Positions 35,455 through 44,062 of a stretch of DNA of 64,000 bases are shown here, piece by piece. The stretch comes from Arthrobacter stackebrandtii (GTDB lineage: Bacteria; Actinomycetota; Actinomycetes; Actinomycetales; Micrococcaceae). The position numbers were made by a program, and so were the translations under genes. Location: assembly GCF_017876675.1 (NCBI RefSeq), contig NZ_JAGIOI010000001.1, forward strand, positions 620,001-684,000. Direction: 5' to 3'. Within the stretch, counting starts at the first letter, position 1. Every line of letters begins with the position of its first letter. Under the pieces are notes generated by a model that searched no databases, was not told the origin of the DNA, and worked only from the letters and a program-made list of their open reading frames with translations.

Positions 35455-36966
35455 TTACAGGCGCATGTCGCCGGTCTCGATGTAGCGCTGGTGCCAGGAC
35501 AGCGCCTCGCCCATCAGGTGCGGGGTGTGCTTTCCGTAGGACTCACGCGAGGCCCGCTCGAAGTAGTCCTCCAGCATGGGCTTGTAGTCGGGGTGCGCGC
35601 ACTTCTCGGTGACCAGGCGGGCACGCTGCTTCGGCGCCAGGCCGCGCATGTCAGCCAGGCCCTGCTCGGTGATGATGAGCATGGTGTCGTGCTCAGTGTG
35701 GTCCACATGGCTGGCCATCGGCACGATGCCGGAGATCTTCCCGCCCTTGGCCGTGGACGGCGACATGAACGCGCCCAGGTAGCCGTTGCGGGCAAAGTCG
35801 CCGGAGCCCCCAATGCCGTTCATGACGTGCGAGCCCACCACGTGGGTGGAGTTCACGTTGCCGTAGATGTCGGCCTCGATCATCCCGTTGAGCGCGATGC
35901 AGCCCAGGCGGCGTATCAGCTCGGGGTGGTTGGAGATTTCCTGCGTGCGCAGCAGGATGCGGCTGCGATAGAAGTCAACGTTGCGGTTGAACTCCTCGAT
36001 GCCGGCCTCGGACAGGGAGAAGGAGGTGGCGGAGGCGAACTCGATGGTGCCGTCCTTGATCAGCTCCAGCATGCCGTCCTGGATGACCTCGGTGTAGGCC
36101 TTGAGCCCGCGGTACCCGCCGCGCGAGAGCCCGGCGAGCACGGCGTTGGCAATGTTGCCCACGCCGGATTGCAGCGGCAGCAGCTTGTCGGTCAGGCGGC
36201 CGGTCTTGATCTCGCCGTCCAAGAAATCCAGCAGGTGCTGGGCGATCTGGTTGGAGGCCTCATCCGGCGCGGCAAACGCGGAAAGGCGGTCCGGCGCGTC
36301 GGTCTCCACCACGGCGATGACCTTGTCCACGTCAACGTCCAGGTACGGCTGGCCGATGCGGTCCTCAGGCGCCGTGAGCTGGACCGGCTTGCGGTGCGGC
36401 GGCAGGGCGGTGCCGTAATAGACGTCGTGCATGCCTTCCATCAGCTCGGACTGCTGCTTGTTGACCTCCAGGATCACGGCATCGGCCATGTCCAGCCAGG
36501 TCTTGTTGTTGCCCACCGACGACGACGGAATCAGCGAACCGTCCTCGCGGATGCCCACCACCTCAACGATCGCAATGTTGATGCCGCCGTAGAAGCCGAA
36601 CCAGGTGTGCTGTGCAACGTGGCTCAGGTGGATGTCCATGTAGTCGAGGTCGCCGTCGTTGATCCGCTTGCGCAGCGCCGGGTCCGACATGTACGGCAGC
36701 CGCAGCTCCATGCCGCCAACCTTCGCCAGCACGCCGTCGAGCTCGGGGGCGGTGGAGGCACCCGTAAGCACCTTGATCTTGAAGGAATCGCCGGCGGCAT
36801 GCGCGGTTTCCATCTGCACGGCGAGGGCCTGCGGGACCGCCTTCGGGTAGCCGGCACCGGTAAAGCCGCTCATGGCCACCGTCATTCCCGGCTTGATCAG
36901 CGCGGCCGCCGCCTCCGCTGACATTCGCTTCTCCAACAACCCGGCATGGCGGATACGATCGTGCAC
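35455..36966 (-). CDS. Acetyl-CoA hydrolase/succinyl-CoA:acetate CoA-transferase family
   Basis: The 503-residue protein matches the Cat1/AarC family. It shows SGFTGAGYPKAVP at the N-terminus, the QSGVGNIANAVLAGL segment, EFASATSFSLSEAG, the long conserved stretch with MIEADIYGNVNSTHV, NGIGGSGDFARN, IVPMASHVDHTEHD and ITEQGLADMRGLAPKQRA. These enzymes move CoA between acetate and succinate and so link acetate use to the TCA cycle. A GTG start has AGGAG five to six bases before it. Length is normal. Gene order gives no further hint. Confidence 0.95.
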   Translation of the reverse strand: MHDRIRHAGLLEKRMSAEAAAALIKPGMTVAMSGFTGAGYPKAVPQALAVQMETAHAAGDSFKIKVLTGASTAPELDGVLAKVGGMELRLPYMSDPALRKRINDGDLDYMDIHLSHVAQHTWFGFYGGINIAIVEVVGIREDGSLIPSSSVGNNKTWLDMADAVILEVNKQQSELMEGMHDVYYGTALPPHRKPVQLTAPEDRIGQPYLDVDVDKVIAVVETDAPDRLSAFAAPDEASNQIAQHLLDFLDGEIKTGRLTDKLLPLQSGVGNIANAVLAGLSRGGYRGLKAYTEVIQDGMLELIKDGTIEFASATSFSLSEAGIEEFNRNVDFYRSRILLRTQEISNHPELIRRLGCIALNGMIEADIYGNVNSTHVVGSHVMNGIGGSGDFARNGYLGAFMSPSTAKGGKISGIVPMASHVDHTEHDTMLIITEQGLADMRGLAPKQRARLVTEKCAHPDYKPMLEDYFERASRESYGKHTPHLMGEALSWHQRYIETGDMRL

Positions 36967-37187
36967 AGTGCTCCTAAAAAAAATTCAGTCTGGTGCTTGA
37001 CATCCGGCAAATGTCATCCAGACCACTATAGGCGGTGATGGAGGATACACCCAGTTGAGACGTGCGTCTATAGTTTTCCCTCAAATTATGTACGACGCCG
37101 GTCCCCGCCTTCCAGCGCACGGCACCTGCCGCCCGTCCCCCGGAAGTCGTGATGGACGGGGGCGCGGATGTGAGGGTTCAATGGAGC

Positions 37188-37496
37188 ATGACTCCCAAGA
37201 GGATCAAGCTGGGCATCGGGCTGGCCGCCACTGGCTGGCTCCTCGCTGCGGTGCCCCTGCTGGTGTTCGCCGGCTATGCCGGGACGGTCGGCCAGTGCGT
37301 GTCGGCGGGAACCAGCACCAGGGAGTGCGGCAGCAGCACCTCGGTCATGGCGGCCATGGCGTGCCTCGCGGCAGGACCTGCATTTCTCGGTATTGCCGTG
37401 GCCACCAACAGGGCGTGGGCATGGCTGGTCACTGCACTGCTGGCGGTTCCCGTGGCGTTCGTCGGCTACGACTTCCTGACCTTCACGTATCTGTAG
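37188..37496 (+). CDS. Small membrane protein, unknown
   Basis: The 102-residue product has three hydrophobic segments, a pair of cysteines in the first outside loop (GQCVSAGTSTRECGSS) and a short end. The start is uncertain: ATG 37149 and 37188 are both in frame, and the latter was chosen as it begins just before a basic stretch and the first segment. The type is like the small membrane proteins at 40253, 40668 and 42199. Codons are host-like. No function can be assigned. Confidence 0.55.
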   Translation: MTPKRIKLGIGLAATGWLLAAVPLLVFAGYAGTVGQCVSAGTSTRECGSSTSVMAAMACLAAGPAFLGIAVATNRAWAWLVTALLAVPVAFVGYDFLTFTYL

Positions 37497-37843
37497 CGCC
37501 GGGGCAACATAAAGATATTGCGCTAATTCGACACCGACCACAGCAGCCCTAAATGCCAAGGCGGGTCTCGTCATGAAACCCTGCATGCGACAGAAGAATC
37601 TATCTTCTTTGGGATGATGGCCGCTCGGCGGCCATCCCAACCGTTTCACTGCGCTGGAACGTGAAAGCCAGGAGCGCTATGCACAGCAATGCCATTAGCC
37701 ATGACGTATCGCAAATTCAATCAACCAAACAACAAGCAGCAGACGTCGTCAACGAGAGATCTACCCCGGATCGCAATACACGGTAAATGCGCGCCCATCT
37801 CAACACCGACCACCCCAAAATAGACTCTCTTCAGCCCTCGAAC
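37497..37843. other. A+T-richer gap left of the OLD gene
   Basis: The composition becomes visibly richer in A/T here. Two related sequences, 37520-37541 and 37791-37813, share GCGC followed by ACACCGACCAC. Hairpins lie at about 37592-37610 (AGAAGA/TCTTCT) and 37616-37636. No gene was found. Confidence 0.45.
37616..37636 (-). terminator. Compact hairpin, possible terminator of the OLD gene
   Basis: GATGGCCGC and GCGGCCATC pair perfectly around TCG. It lies downstream of the OLD gene on the minus strand, about 210 bases after its stop, so the connection is tentative. Confidence 0.35.
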
Positions 37844-39502
37844 CTAACCAATTTTGGTCGACCCTTCATCTATACCACCAGGACTAATAAACTGGCCACA
37901 GCCATGCTCTAGAATTGAATTAATACTGGTAGTTACTGGTAGGTCAGCTTTTACACTACGCTGCACAGACTCGACGTAGCACTTTGCCAGAATCTGCGTT
38001 ATATACTCGCTTGCATGCCCCGTCCGCTGGCCAATATCGTAGGACAGATTATGATGATCCCCTACCCCAATGGCGGCAGATTGGATAATCTCACGCACGT
38101 CAGTGGCTTCGCCCCCCAACATGCCAGCAACGCGAGCCACGGCTTTATAGTCTGCAAGAATTCCGTCTTTGATTACTATTTCCGGAGCGTCAGTTTTGCT
38201 GTGAACATAGTTAGATTCCATAATCTGCGGTGGGCCGATTCGAGTCCACTCTATTCGCGGAGCACCATCAAGACCCTTTCCACCATTAGCCCTGCTTGAT
38301 GCATCACGAATTTCCGCATTAGTTGCATCCCCATCCCAAACTATAAGTATTGGAATATTTTCATTTGCGCGTCGCGCATAAGCCGCAGCAATTGACAACT
38401 CATGCTTCGACCCACAAGCTACAATATCGATCCGGTTCTTGGTTACCATGGGCAGTGACGCTTCAACAAGTGCTGCGCCGACTGGATCCTCACAAATGAC
38501 CAGCAACTCACTTTGAAACTTTCCAGCGAGTGAGCTTTCTGCAAACCTGGTCGTAACATTCGGTATACATGTATGGGAATCACCATTCACCTGAATCAGC
38601 AGTCGAGCCTGCCTTGGCAGTGCATCTATGAACCATCGAGAGTGCGACGTGCAGATAATCTGCAGATCCTCCTCCAACGCCCGATCAATTAGAACCTGTG
38701 CAAATTTGGCCTGAGCGCTGGGATGAATTGCCATTTCAATCTCTTCAATCAGCACCAATGTACCTTTGGGACAATTTGATATTTCTGAGAGAATTGAGAG
38801 CGTCGCCGCTTCTCCAGTTCCCATATTGAATCCACTGTAGCGATTTCCAGAATGCCGCTGAAGTTGAGGCACGACAAACTTTCCGGCAGCCAAGGACGAT
38901 GAATTCGAGTATTCGCGGCTAAAGATCTTTGACATGGAACTGGACACCCAATCACTATGTACAGTAGCCTGTGGAGACTTTTCAGAAATGAAGGCACGCT
39001 TGTGCGAAGGGCTTTCTGACCATGAGCTTATTCTGGAGAGCCCGAGATGGATAACTTCAGCATCGTGACGTCGTTCATAGCGCATCCATCTACTAGTGGA
39101 CTTTCGCTGCATTACGGTTTGCTTGTCTTGATTACTTTTCGTTACGTACTTCCAAGTGATGGAAAAGTTCTGTGGCTGATCTTCATTTCTTGTAGAGCAA
39201 AAGAAGTCAGGGAATCTATATCCCGGACTTGTTCGCGATGTTGGCGTAAAACGTAACCCTTTATAAGACAAGGCGGCGATGTTTAGGATCGTAGATTTTC
39301 CGCACCCGTTAGGGCCGACTATTACACTTACCGGATAATTGAACTCTACTGTAATATCTTGTATCCCGCGTATGCCTGTAACTTTGGCTTCGGCGTCAAG
39401 CGGCTTAATCTGAATTGATCGCAAGTAGTTTGCTTTATAGCTAGGAGCGTCCCATTTCTTTTGAAGGCTTTTTTCGGCAGTCGAAAGATTTACTCCAGGC
39501 AT
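37844..39502 (-). CDS. OLD-family ATPase with TOPRIM-like nuclease domain
   Basis: The 552-residue protein has Walker A VGPNGCGKST at 62-71, an ABC-type signature-like NMGTGEAATLSIL, Walker B LVLIEEIEMAIHP near 246-258 and the H-loop CTSHSRW. A TOPRIM-like half follows, with ELLVICEDPVGAALVEA (Glu) and ILIVWDGDA (DxD). This is the layout of OLD nucleases (P2 Old, GajA). No UvrD-like GajB partner, reverse transcriptase or other partner is adjacent. The start follows AGGGGAAAAG. Codons are far richer in A/T than the neighbours, which indicates recent transfer. An anti-phage role is inferred. Confidence 0.87.
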   Translation of the reverse strand: MPGVNLSTAEKSLQKKWDAPSYKANYLRSIQIKPLDAEAKVTGIRGIQDITVEFNYPVSVIVGPNGCGKSTILNIAALSYKGLRFTPTSRTSPGYRFPDFFCSTRNEDQPQNFSITWKYVTKSNQDKQTVMQRKSTSRWMRYERRHDAEVIHLGLSRISSWSESPSHKRAFISEKSPQATVHSDWVSSSMSKIFSREYSNSSSLAAGKFVVPQLQRHSGNRYSGFNMGTGEAATLSILSEISNCPKGTLVLIEEIEMAIHPSAQAKFAQVLIDRALEEDLQIICTSHSRWFIDALPRQARLLIQVNGDSHTCIPNVTTRFAESSLAGKFQSELLVICEDPVGAALVEASLPMVTKNRIDIVACGSKHELSIAAAYARRANENIPILIVWDGDATNAEIRDASSRANGGKGLDGAPRIEWTRIGPPQIMESNYVHSKTDAPEIVIKDGILADYKAVARVAGMLGGEATDVREIIQSAAIGVGDHHNLSYDIGQRTGHASEYITQILAKCYVESVQRSVKADLPVTTSINSILEHGCGQFISPGGIDEGSTKIG

Positions 39503-40252
39503 CTTTTCCCCTAAATTATAACTGACGGCTAATATTAGCCGAATTCAGTGTATCTTACAATTATGCGGCTGGTGCAACTGTGTCACAAAAGAATGTCATC
39601 TCGTGTCCACGTGACCGGCTTCGGCCGCCCACTTTGCGTTCATCCATGTGCTGCGCACCGCACTGAGGTTGACCGCTGTCGGGTCGTTGGCGTTGCATGC
39701 ATAGCCATTCAACCGCTGGCAAGTCACAATCAAGCGGACAGGTGGCGTTCACGGATGTTGTCATTACTGTTCTCGCGATCCAGGTTCACGGTTTTTTCAG
39801 TCTGTAGCCGCTTCCTGATTTCACTGCCTTCAGTTTGGCCCGCACTCCAAGGACACATGCCACCATAACGCCGCGTTCTAGCGCCGCCTTCATGTACCCA
39901 TGCCATCCAGAGCAGGTTTGATGGAGCCACCGCATTAGCAGCTCGCGGCTCGGCTCGTTCCCACCATTCCCGTCCGCCAAATCTAGGGCCAAGTGAGCGA
40001 ATTTGCAGGTACGGCCCGCATTAGCGCGTTCTGGAAACTACAATCTGCGCATTCCCCTGCCTGCATTGGCGCGCCGGACAATGTGCATTGCCAAAAGCCC
40101 GCGGCTGGCTCCACTCAGTACCAACAGGCCGGTCGGGAAGTCCGGACTTCCATAATCGCGCTCAGCTCCGCACCGACCAAAGTGGCATCTGCTCGGACTA
40201 GCGCCACCGCCACGAACAGACGCTTCCGGGCTCCGGCTGGTAGAAATAGAAC
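39503..40252. other. Gene-free or degenerate region right of the OLD gene
   Basis: No reading frame in this 750-base stretch has a convincing start, family motif or host-like codon pattern. Short open frames exist on both strands, for example 39786-39992 on the minus strand, but none was recognised. A third copy of the GCGC..CACCGACCA sequence lies at 40158-40179. The region may be the scarred edge of the insertion that brought the OLD gene. Confidence 0.4.
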
Positions 40253-40618
40253 ATGACTGATTCACCGGGCACCCCTGCACCCCACGGCGAAGCACTTGCT
40301 CCCCAGCGTTCACAACTCACTGGCGCCGTGACCACACTCGTTGCGTGGGTTGCGGTGATCCTGCCGATCATCCTCATGGCTGTCACCATTTTTGCCGAGA
40401 TCATGCGGCCGGACCAGGGCATGTGGACCGCGCGCAACCTGTCGTTGATGTTCCTTGGCGCACTGCTGTTGTTTTGCATGATCGCGTTCCCGCAATTCCT
40501 GGGCAACGCCGTCCGTTTCCGGGAGAAGGCCATGTGGCGCTCGGCGATCATCACCGGCATCCCCACCGTCGCCGTGATGGTTTACTTCATCTTCCGCTGG
40601 ATGGCCAACCTCGGCTGA
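40253..40618 (+). CDS. Small membrane protein (moaA-flanking family)
   Basis: The 121-residue product has three to four hydrophobic segments after a Pro/Gln-rich start. The last loop and segment (GNAVRFREKAMWRSAIITGIPTVAVMVYFIFRWM) closely match the corresponding part of the 42199 protein (GLAVKTRRRAFWIAAIVTG...EWLIPL), so the two are paralogues. The family has no known function. The gene is immediately followed by another small membrane protein on the same strand. Confidence 0.7.
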   Translation: MTDSPGTPAPHGEALAPQRSQLTGAVTTLVAWVAVILPIILMAVTIFAEIMRPDQGMWTARNLSLMFLGALLLFCMIAFPQFLGNAVRFREKAMWRSAIITGIPTVAVMVYFIFRWMANLG

Positions 40619-40667
40619 CCGCCGGCGCCTGCCAATGTCCCCGCAACCGCCCCAAGGAGCATCCACC

Positions 40668-41021
40668 GTGTCGTCCACCGCCACCCGCCGGAAGCGCAGC
40701 ATCCTCTGGGGCATCTTGTGCGCCGTGGGCGGTTGGGCACTCTTCGCCATCCCCTTCCTCTACGGCATGGTCTTGCTCGTATGGGGCGGCTACGGCTTGT
40801 CGATGTCCCAGAGCTCCGGTGACTACGACTGGGCCGAGCTTCTCCTTCTCTTGGGAGTGGGGATCGCCATGCTGGGCATGCTCATTTCGCCGGTCATTTG
40901 CGGCATGGCCGTTGTCACCGGGCGCCGGTCCCAGTGGCTCGCGGGTGCCATCTTCGCGTTGCCTGCCGTTATTTGCGCGTGTGCCGCCTACATCCTTTGG
41001 ATCGGCGAACTCACCCTCTGA
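40668..41021 (+). CDS. Small membrane protein, relative of its neighbour
   Basis: The GTG at 40668 was chosen because AAGGAG precedes it by about eight bases. The 117-residue product has a basic start (TATRRKRS) and three hydrophobic segments with GMAVVTGRRSQWLAGAIFALPAV, which again matches the loop pattern of the 40253 and 42199 proteins. It converges with moaA with only ten bases between stops. Function is unknown. Confidence 0.65.
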   Translation: MSSTATRRKRSILWGILCAVGGWALFAIPFLYGMVLLVWGGYGLSMSQSSGDYDWAELLLLLGVGIAMLGMLISPVICGMAVVTGRRSQWLAGAIFALPAVICACAAYILWIGELTL

Positions 41022-41031
41022 CAGCACGGGC

Positions 41032-42060
41032 CTAGCCGCCGATGTAATTCATTTCAATCTTCTTCATCCCCGGCGTGCTGGCGCTGCGCAGCTCCGAATA
41101 CCTGTCGGTCCGCGCACCCCACAGGGCCCCGAGCGCCCCGGCCAGTTCGCCGTCGGTGGCCCCGTCGCGCAGCAGTGCCCGCAGGTCGGTTCCCTTCGTG
41201 GCAAACAAGCACGTAAACAGCTTGCCGTCCGCGGACAGCCTCGCCCGCGTGCAACCGCCGCAGAACGCCCGGGTCACGCTGGAAATCGCACCGATCTCCC
41301 CCGCGCCGTCCACGTACCGCCAGCGCTGGGCGGTCTCGCCCGCATAGTTCGCATCCAGCGGCTCCACGGGAAACACCTCGTTGATCCGCTCCATGACCTC
41401 GGCAGAGGACACCACCTGGCCCATCTCCCAGCCGTTCGAGGTGCCCACATCCATGTATTCAATGAACCGCAGAATGATTCCGGTGCCCCGGAAATGCCGG
41501 GCCATCTCCACAATGCTGTGGTCGTTCAGCCCCCGCTTGACCACCATGTTGACCTTGACCGGCCCCAGCCCAGCCTCCTGCGCTGCATCAATCGCGTGCA
41601 GCACCTTCGCCACCGGGTAGGCGACGTCGTTCATGGCCTGGAAAACGCCGTCGTCCAGGGAATCCAGGGAAACGGTGACCCGGTCCAGCCCGGCGGCCTT
41701 GAGCGCCTCCGCCTTCTGGGCGAGGACGGAACCGTTGGTGGTCATGGCCAGGTCCGGCGCCTGTCCGTCGGGAGTACGCAGCTCGGCGAGCATCCTCACC
41801 AGGTCCTCGATGCCCCGGCGCAGCAGCGGCTCGCCGCCGGTCAGCCGGATCTTGTGCACCCCGTGGCCCACGGCGATGCGGGCGAGTGTGGTGATTTCCT
41901 CGAAGGTGAGCAGCTGGTCGTGCGGCATGAATACGAAGTCGCGGCCGAAGATTTCCTTGGGCATGCAGTAGACGCAGCGGAAATTGCAGCGGTCCGTGAC
42001 GGAGATCCGCAGGTCGCGCAGCGGGCGGCGCAGCTTGTCGGTCATCAGTGGTGCAGCCAT
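41032..42060 (-). CDS. moaA: GTP 3',8-cyclase (molybdenum cofactor synthesis)
   Basis: MoaA is a radical-SAM enzyme that rearranges GTP in the first step of molybdopterin synthesis. The N-terminal 4Fe-4S motif is CNFRCVYC (Cys25, 29, 32), followed by [13 protein letters not shown] for SAM binding and VTVSLDSL. The C-terminal cluster cysteines lie in [19 protein letters not shown] (267, 270, 284), and the protein ends in the conserved double glycine of YIGG. Length is standard at 342 residues. No other moa genes are adjacent. Confidence 0.98.
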   Translation of the reverse strand: MAAPLMTDKLRRPLRDLRISVTDRCNFRCVYCMPKEIFGRDFVFMPHDQLLTFEEITTLARIAVGHGVHKIRLTGGEPLLRRGIEDLVRMLAELRTPDGQAPDLAMTTNGSVLAQKAEALKAAGLDRVTVSLDSLDDGVFQAMNDVAYPVAKVLHAIDAAQEAGLGPVKVNMVVKRGLNDHSIVEMARHFRGTGIILRFIEYMDVGTSNGWEMGQVVSSAEVMERINEVFPVEPLDANYAGETAQRWRYVDGAGEIGAISSVTRAFCGGCTRARLSADGKLFTCLFATKGTDLRALLRDGATDGELAGALGALWGARTDRYSELRSASTPGMKKIEMNYIGG

Positions 42061-42198
42061 GGTTCACCCTCCTACAGGGACGCGGCGGCCCCTTACCCTC
42101 CACCATAGGCCCGGGCACCGACACCGTCGAGGGCTCCGACGCCCGTAACGTCCCGTCATCACAGCGCCCCTCCAGACTCGCATGGTAAAAACGTAGTC

Positions 42199-42594
42199 AT
42201 GCCCCGACCACACCGTGAGATTCCTTCCCAGCGCCTGGCCGTCGCCCGCTCAAAGGCACCCGCCGCCCCGCCCGAACCGCACCGGTCCGTCTGGTGGGCT
42301 GTCGGCATCACGCTTGTCGGCTGTGCGTTGCTCGCCTACCCCGTGGTGCTGCTGCCGCTGCTTTCAATCATCGTCATGACGGGCACGCTCGAGTCGACCT
42401 CCGCCGCGCCCGGCATTGCCCTCGGGATCACGGGGTTCGTGTTTACCCTGGCAATGGTGGCGTTTCCGCTGCTGCTGGGCCTCGCCGTCAAGACACGGCG
42501 GCGGGCTTTCTGGATCGCTGCGATAGTCACCGGAGCGATGTCCGTCGCCGCCTGCATTTACCTCACGGTGGAGTGGCTGATCCCGCTCAACTGA
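42199..42594 (+). CDS. Small membrane protein, paralogue of the 40253 protein
   Basis: The 131-residue product has a basic, Pro-rich start (PRPHREIPSQRLAVARSK) and four hydrophobic segments. The loop LAVKTRRRAFWIAAIVTG and the ending EWLIPLN match the 40253 protein. Together with the 40668 product these three small membrane proteins flank moaA, apparently products of local duplication. There is no known function. A long open frame in another reading frame covers it but has no coding character. Confidence 0.68.
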   Translation: MPRPHREIPSQRLAVARSKAPAAPPEPHRSVWWAVGITLVGCALLAYPVVLLPLLSIIVMTGTLESTSAAPGIALGITGFVFTLAMVAFPLLLGLAVKTRRRAFWIAAIVTGAMSVAACIYLTVEWLIPLN

Positions 42595-42662
42595 CGCCCC
42601 GCCCCTCGCCGACGCGGCATCAGATAAACACCGATTTTCACCAACGCGGCATCAATCGCCCG

Positions 42663-43079
42663 TCACCGCGTGGCAGCCTCCCGGCCGTCGTACACCTTCT
42701 GGTCCGCCAACACCCCGGAGAGGTGCTCGATGGACCACTCCTCCAGCGCCTTGAGCGGCCCGCGCAGTGAAAGTCCCGCCCCGGTGAGTTCGTACTCGAC
42801 CCGGACCGGAACCTCCGGGTACACCGTGCGCGTCACCAGGCCGTCGCGTTCCATCTGCCGCAAAGTCTGGGTCAGCATCTTCTGCGAGATCCCACCCACC
42901 CGCCGCTTCAATTCGGAAAAGCGCGCCTTCCCGCCACCAAGTGCACCCACGAGCAGCACGGTCCACCGGTCCCCGATCCTGTCCAGGATCAGCCGCGTGG
43001 GGCACTCAGGATCGTAGGGATCACCAATTCCACGGCCGTCACGACCCTCGCCAAACAAGCCTTCAACCTTGGTTACCAC
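42663..43079 (-). CDS. HxlR-family transcriptional regulator
   Basis: The GTG at 43079 follows AGAAGG at six bases and yields 138 residues. The winged-helix motif is typical of HxlR: CPTRLILDRIGDRWTVLLVGAL, RFSELKRRVGGISQKMLTQTLRQMERDGLVTRTVYPEVPVRVEYELT. HxlR regulators respond to electrophiles or oxidants, often via a cysteine near the start of the motif (here the Cys before PTR). It is divergent from an NmrA-like oxidoreductase gene, with a candidate operator in between, so it likely controls that gene and itself. Confidence 0.93.
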   Translation of the reverse strand: MVTKVEGLFGEGRDGRGIGDPYDPECPTRLILDRIGDRWTVLLVGALGGGKARFSELKRRVGGISQKMLTQTLRQMERDGLVTRTVYPEVPVRVEYELTGAGLSLRGPLKALEEWSIEHLSGVLADQKVYDGREAATR

Positions 43080-43103
43080 AAAGTGCCTTCTTCCCAACGG
43101 GTT

Positions 43104-43129
43104 CTTAGTCTCTTATGGTAACTACTAAG
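43104..43129. promoter_or_regulatory. Candidate HxlR operator
   Basis: CTTAGT at 43104-43109 and ACTAAG at 43124-43129 form an inverted repeat around 14 bases within the divergent promoter region. TATGGTAACTACTAAG resembles HxlR/YodB-type sites with TAGT/ACTA half-sites. Confidence 0.45.
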
Positions 43130-43168
43130 GGCTCACAAAGCCATAAAACAAGCAAGAAGGAATCACCC

Positions 43169-43810
43169 ATGGCCAACATCACCGTCATCGGAGGCACCGG
43201 CTACGCCGGCTCGCACATCGTCAAGGAAGCCGCCGCCCGCGGACACAAAATCACCTCACTGAGCAGGAAGCTGCCCGCCACACAGCTGGACGGCGTGCGC
43301 TACCTCCAGGGCGACGCCCGCGACGCCGCGTCCGCAATCGATGGCGCAGACGTCGTCATCGGCGCGCTCTCACCCCGCGCTGGCAGCGAGGGCACCCTCG
43401 TCGAAACCTACAAGACCATCGCGGCGCAGACCGCCGCTGCCGGTGCCCGCCTGCTCGTCGTCGGAGGCTTCAGCTCCCTGCGCCCGGCCCCGGGGGCACC
43501 GCGCTTCGTCGAAGCCAACGACCTCCCGCCCGAGTTCGCCGCCGAGGCCGCGGAAATGAACAGCGTCCTCACCAGCCTCGAATCCGGCGCCCCGGACGGC
43601 CTCAACTGGGTCTTCATGAGCCCCGCCGCAACCTTCGGCGCCTACCAGCCGGACGGTGAGCCCCGCGGCACCTACCGCACCAGCCCCGGCATCGCGCTCC
43701 TCGACGAAAACGGCAAATCCACCATCGAGGGCCCGGACTTCGCCCTCGCGGTGATCGACGAGGTTGAGAAGTCGGTCCCCTCCCAGGGCCACCTGCACTT
43801 CGCCAACTAA
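43169..43810 (+). CDS. NmrA-like NAD(P)-binding oxidoreductase
   Basis: The ATG at 43169 follows AGAAGGA. The 213 residues begin with the Rossmann signature ITVIGGTGYAGSHIVKEA and continue with LQGDARD, a GADVVIGAL segment and LLVVGGFSSLRPAP. These proteins act as atypical short-chain reductases or redox sensors, and they often pair with HxlR regulators. Genes with this arrangement are commonly induced by electrophiles; that is inferred here from the divergent hxlR. A terminator hairpin follows the gene. Confidence 0.9.
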   Translation: MANITVIGGTGYAGSHIVKEAAARGHKITSLSRKLPATQLDGVRYLQGDARDAASAIDGADVVIGALSPRAGSEGTLVETYKTIAAQTAAAGARLLVVGGFSSLRPAPGAPRFVEANDLPPEFAAEAAEMNSVLTSLESGAPDGLNWVFMSPAATFGAYQPDGEPRGTYRTSPGIALLDENGKSTIEGPDFALAVIDEVEKSVPSQGHLHFAN

Positions 43811-43824
43811 ACAACCAAGCACGA

Positions 43825-43855
43825 CGCCGGACAGCCCACCTTGCGCTGTCCGGCG
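43825..43855 (+). terminator. Terminator hairpin after the NmrA-like gene
   Basis: CGCCGGACAG at 43825-43834 pairs perfectly with CTGTCCGGCG at 43846-43855. The left arm is one copy of the dispersed CACGACGCCGGAC motif. Confidence 0.65.
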
Positions 43856-44062
43856 CCGTCGGTTACTTCAGACTGCCGGTCGGCCGTGCCGCAACGAAGG
43901 GCCAGCCGCTAGTCAATCGGCGGCACCTGTTCATGCTGGACGACGGCGTTGATTCTGGCATAGTCCAAGGCTGTTGGATGTCCCAGCCCGTCACCCTTGC
44001 CCAGATGCTCCAGCCAATCGTTGACCGCGAACCCGGAACTGAAGCTCAAACGGCTTCACGCA

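Noticed and set aside
37844-39502. Gabija system (GajA with GajB)
   Set aside because: No UvrD-like gene is adjacent; the nearest SF1 helicases are more than 15 kb away, beyond ordinary chromosomal genes.
39503-40252. Several short open frames right of the OLD gene
   Set aside because: They lack recognised motifs, good starts or consistent codon bias, and overlap each other on both strands.
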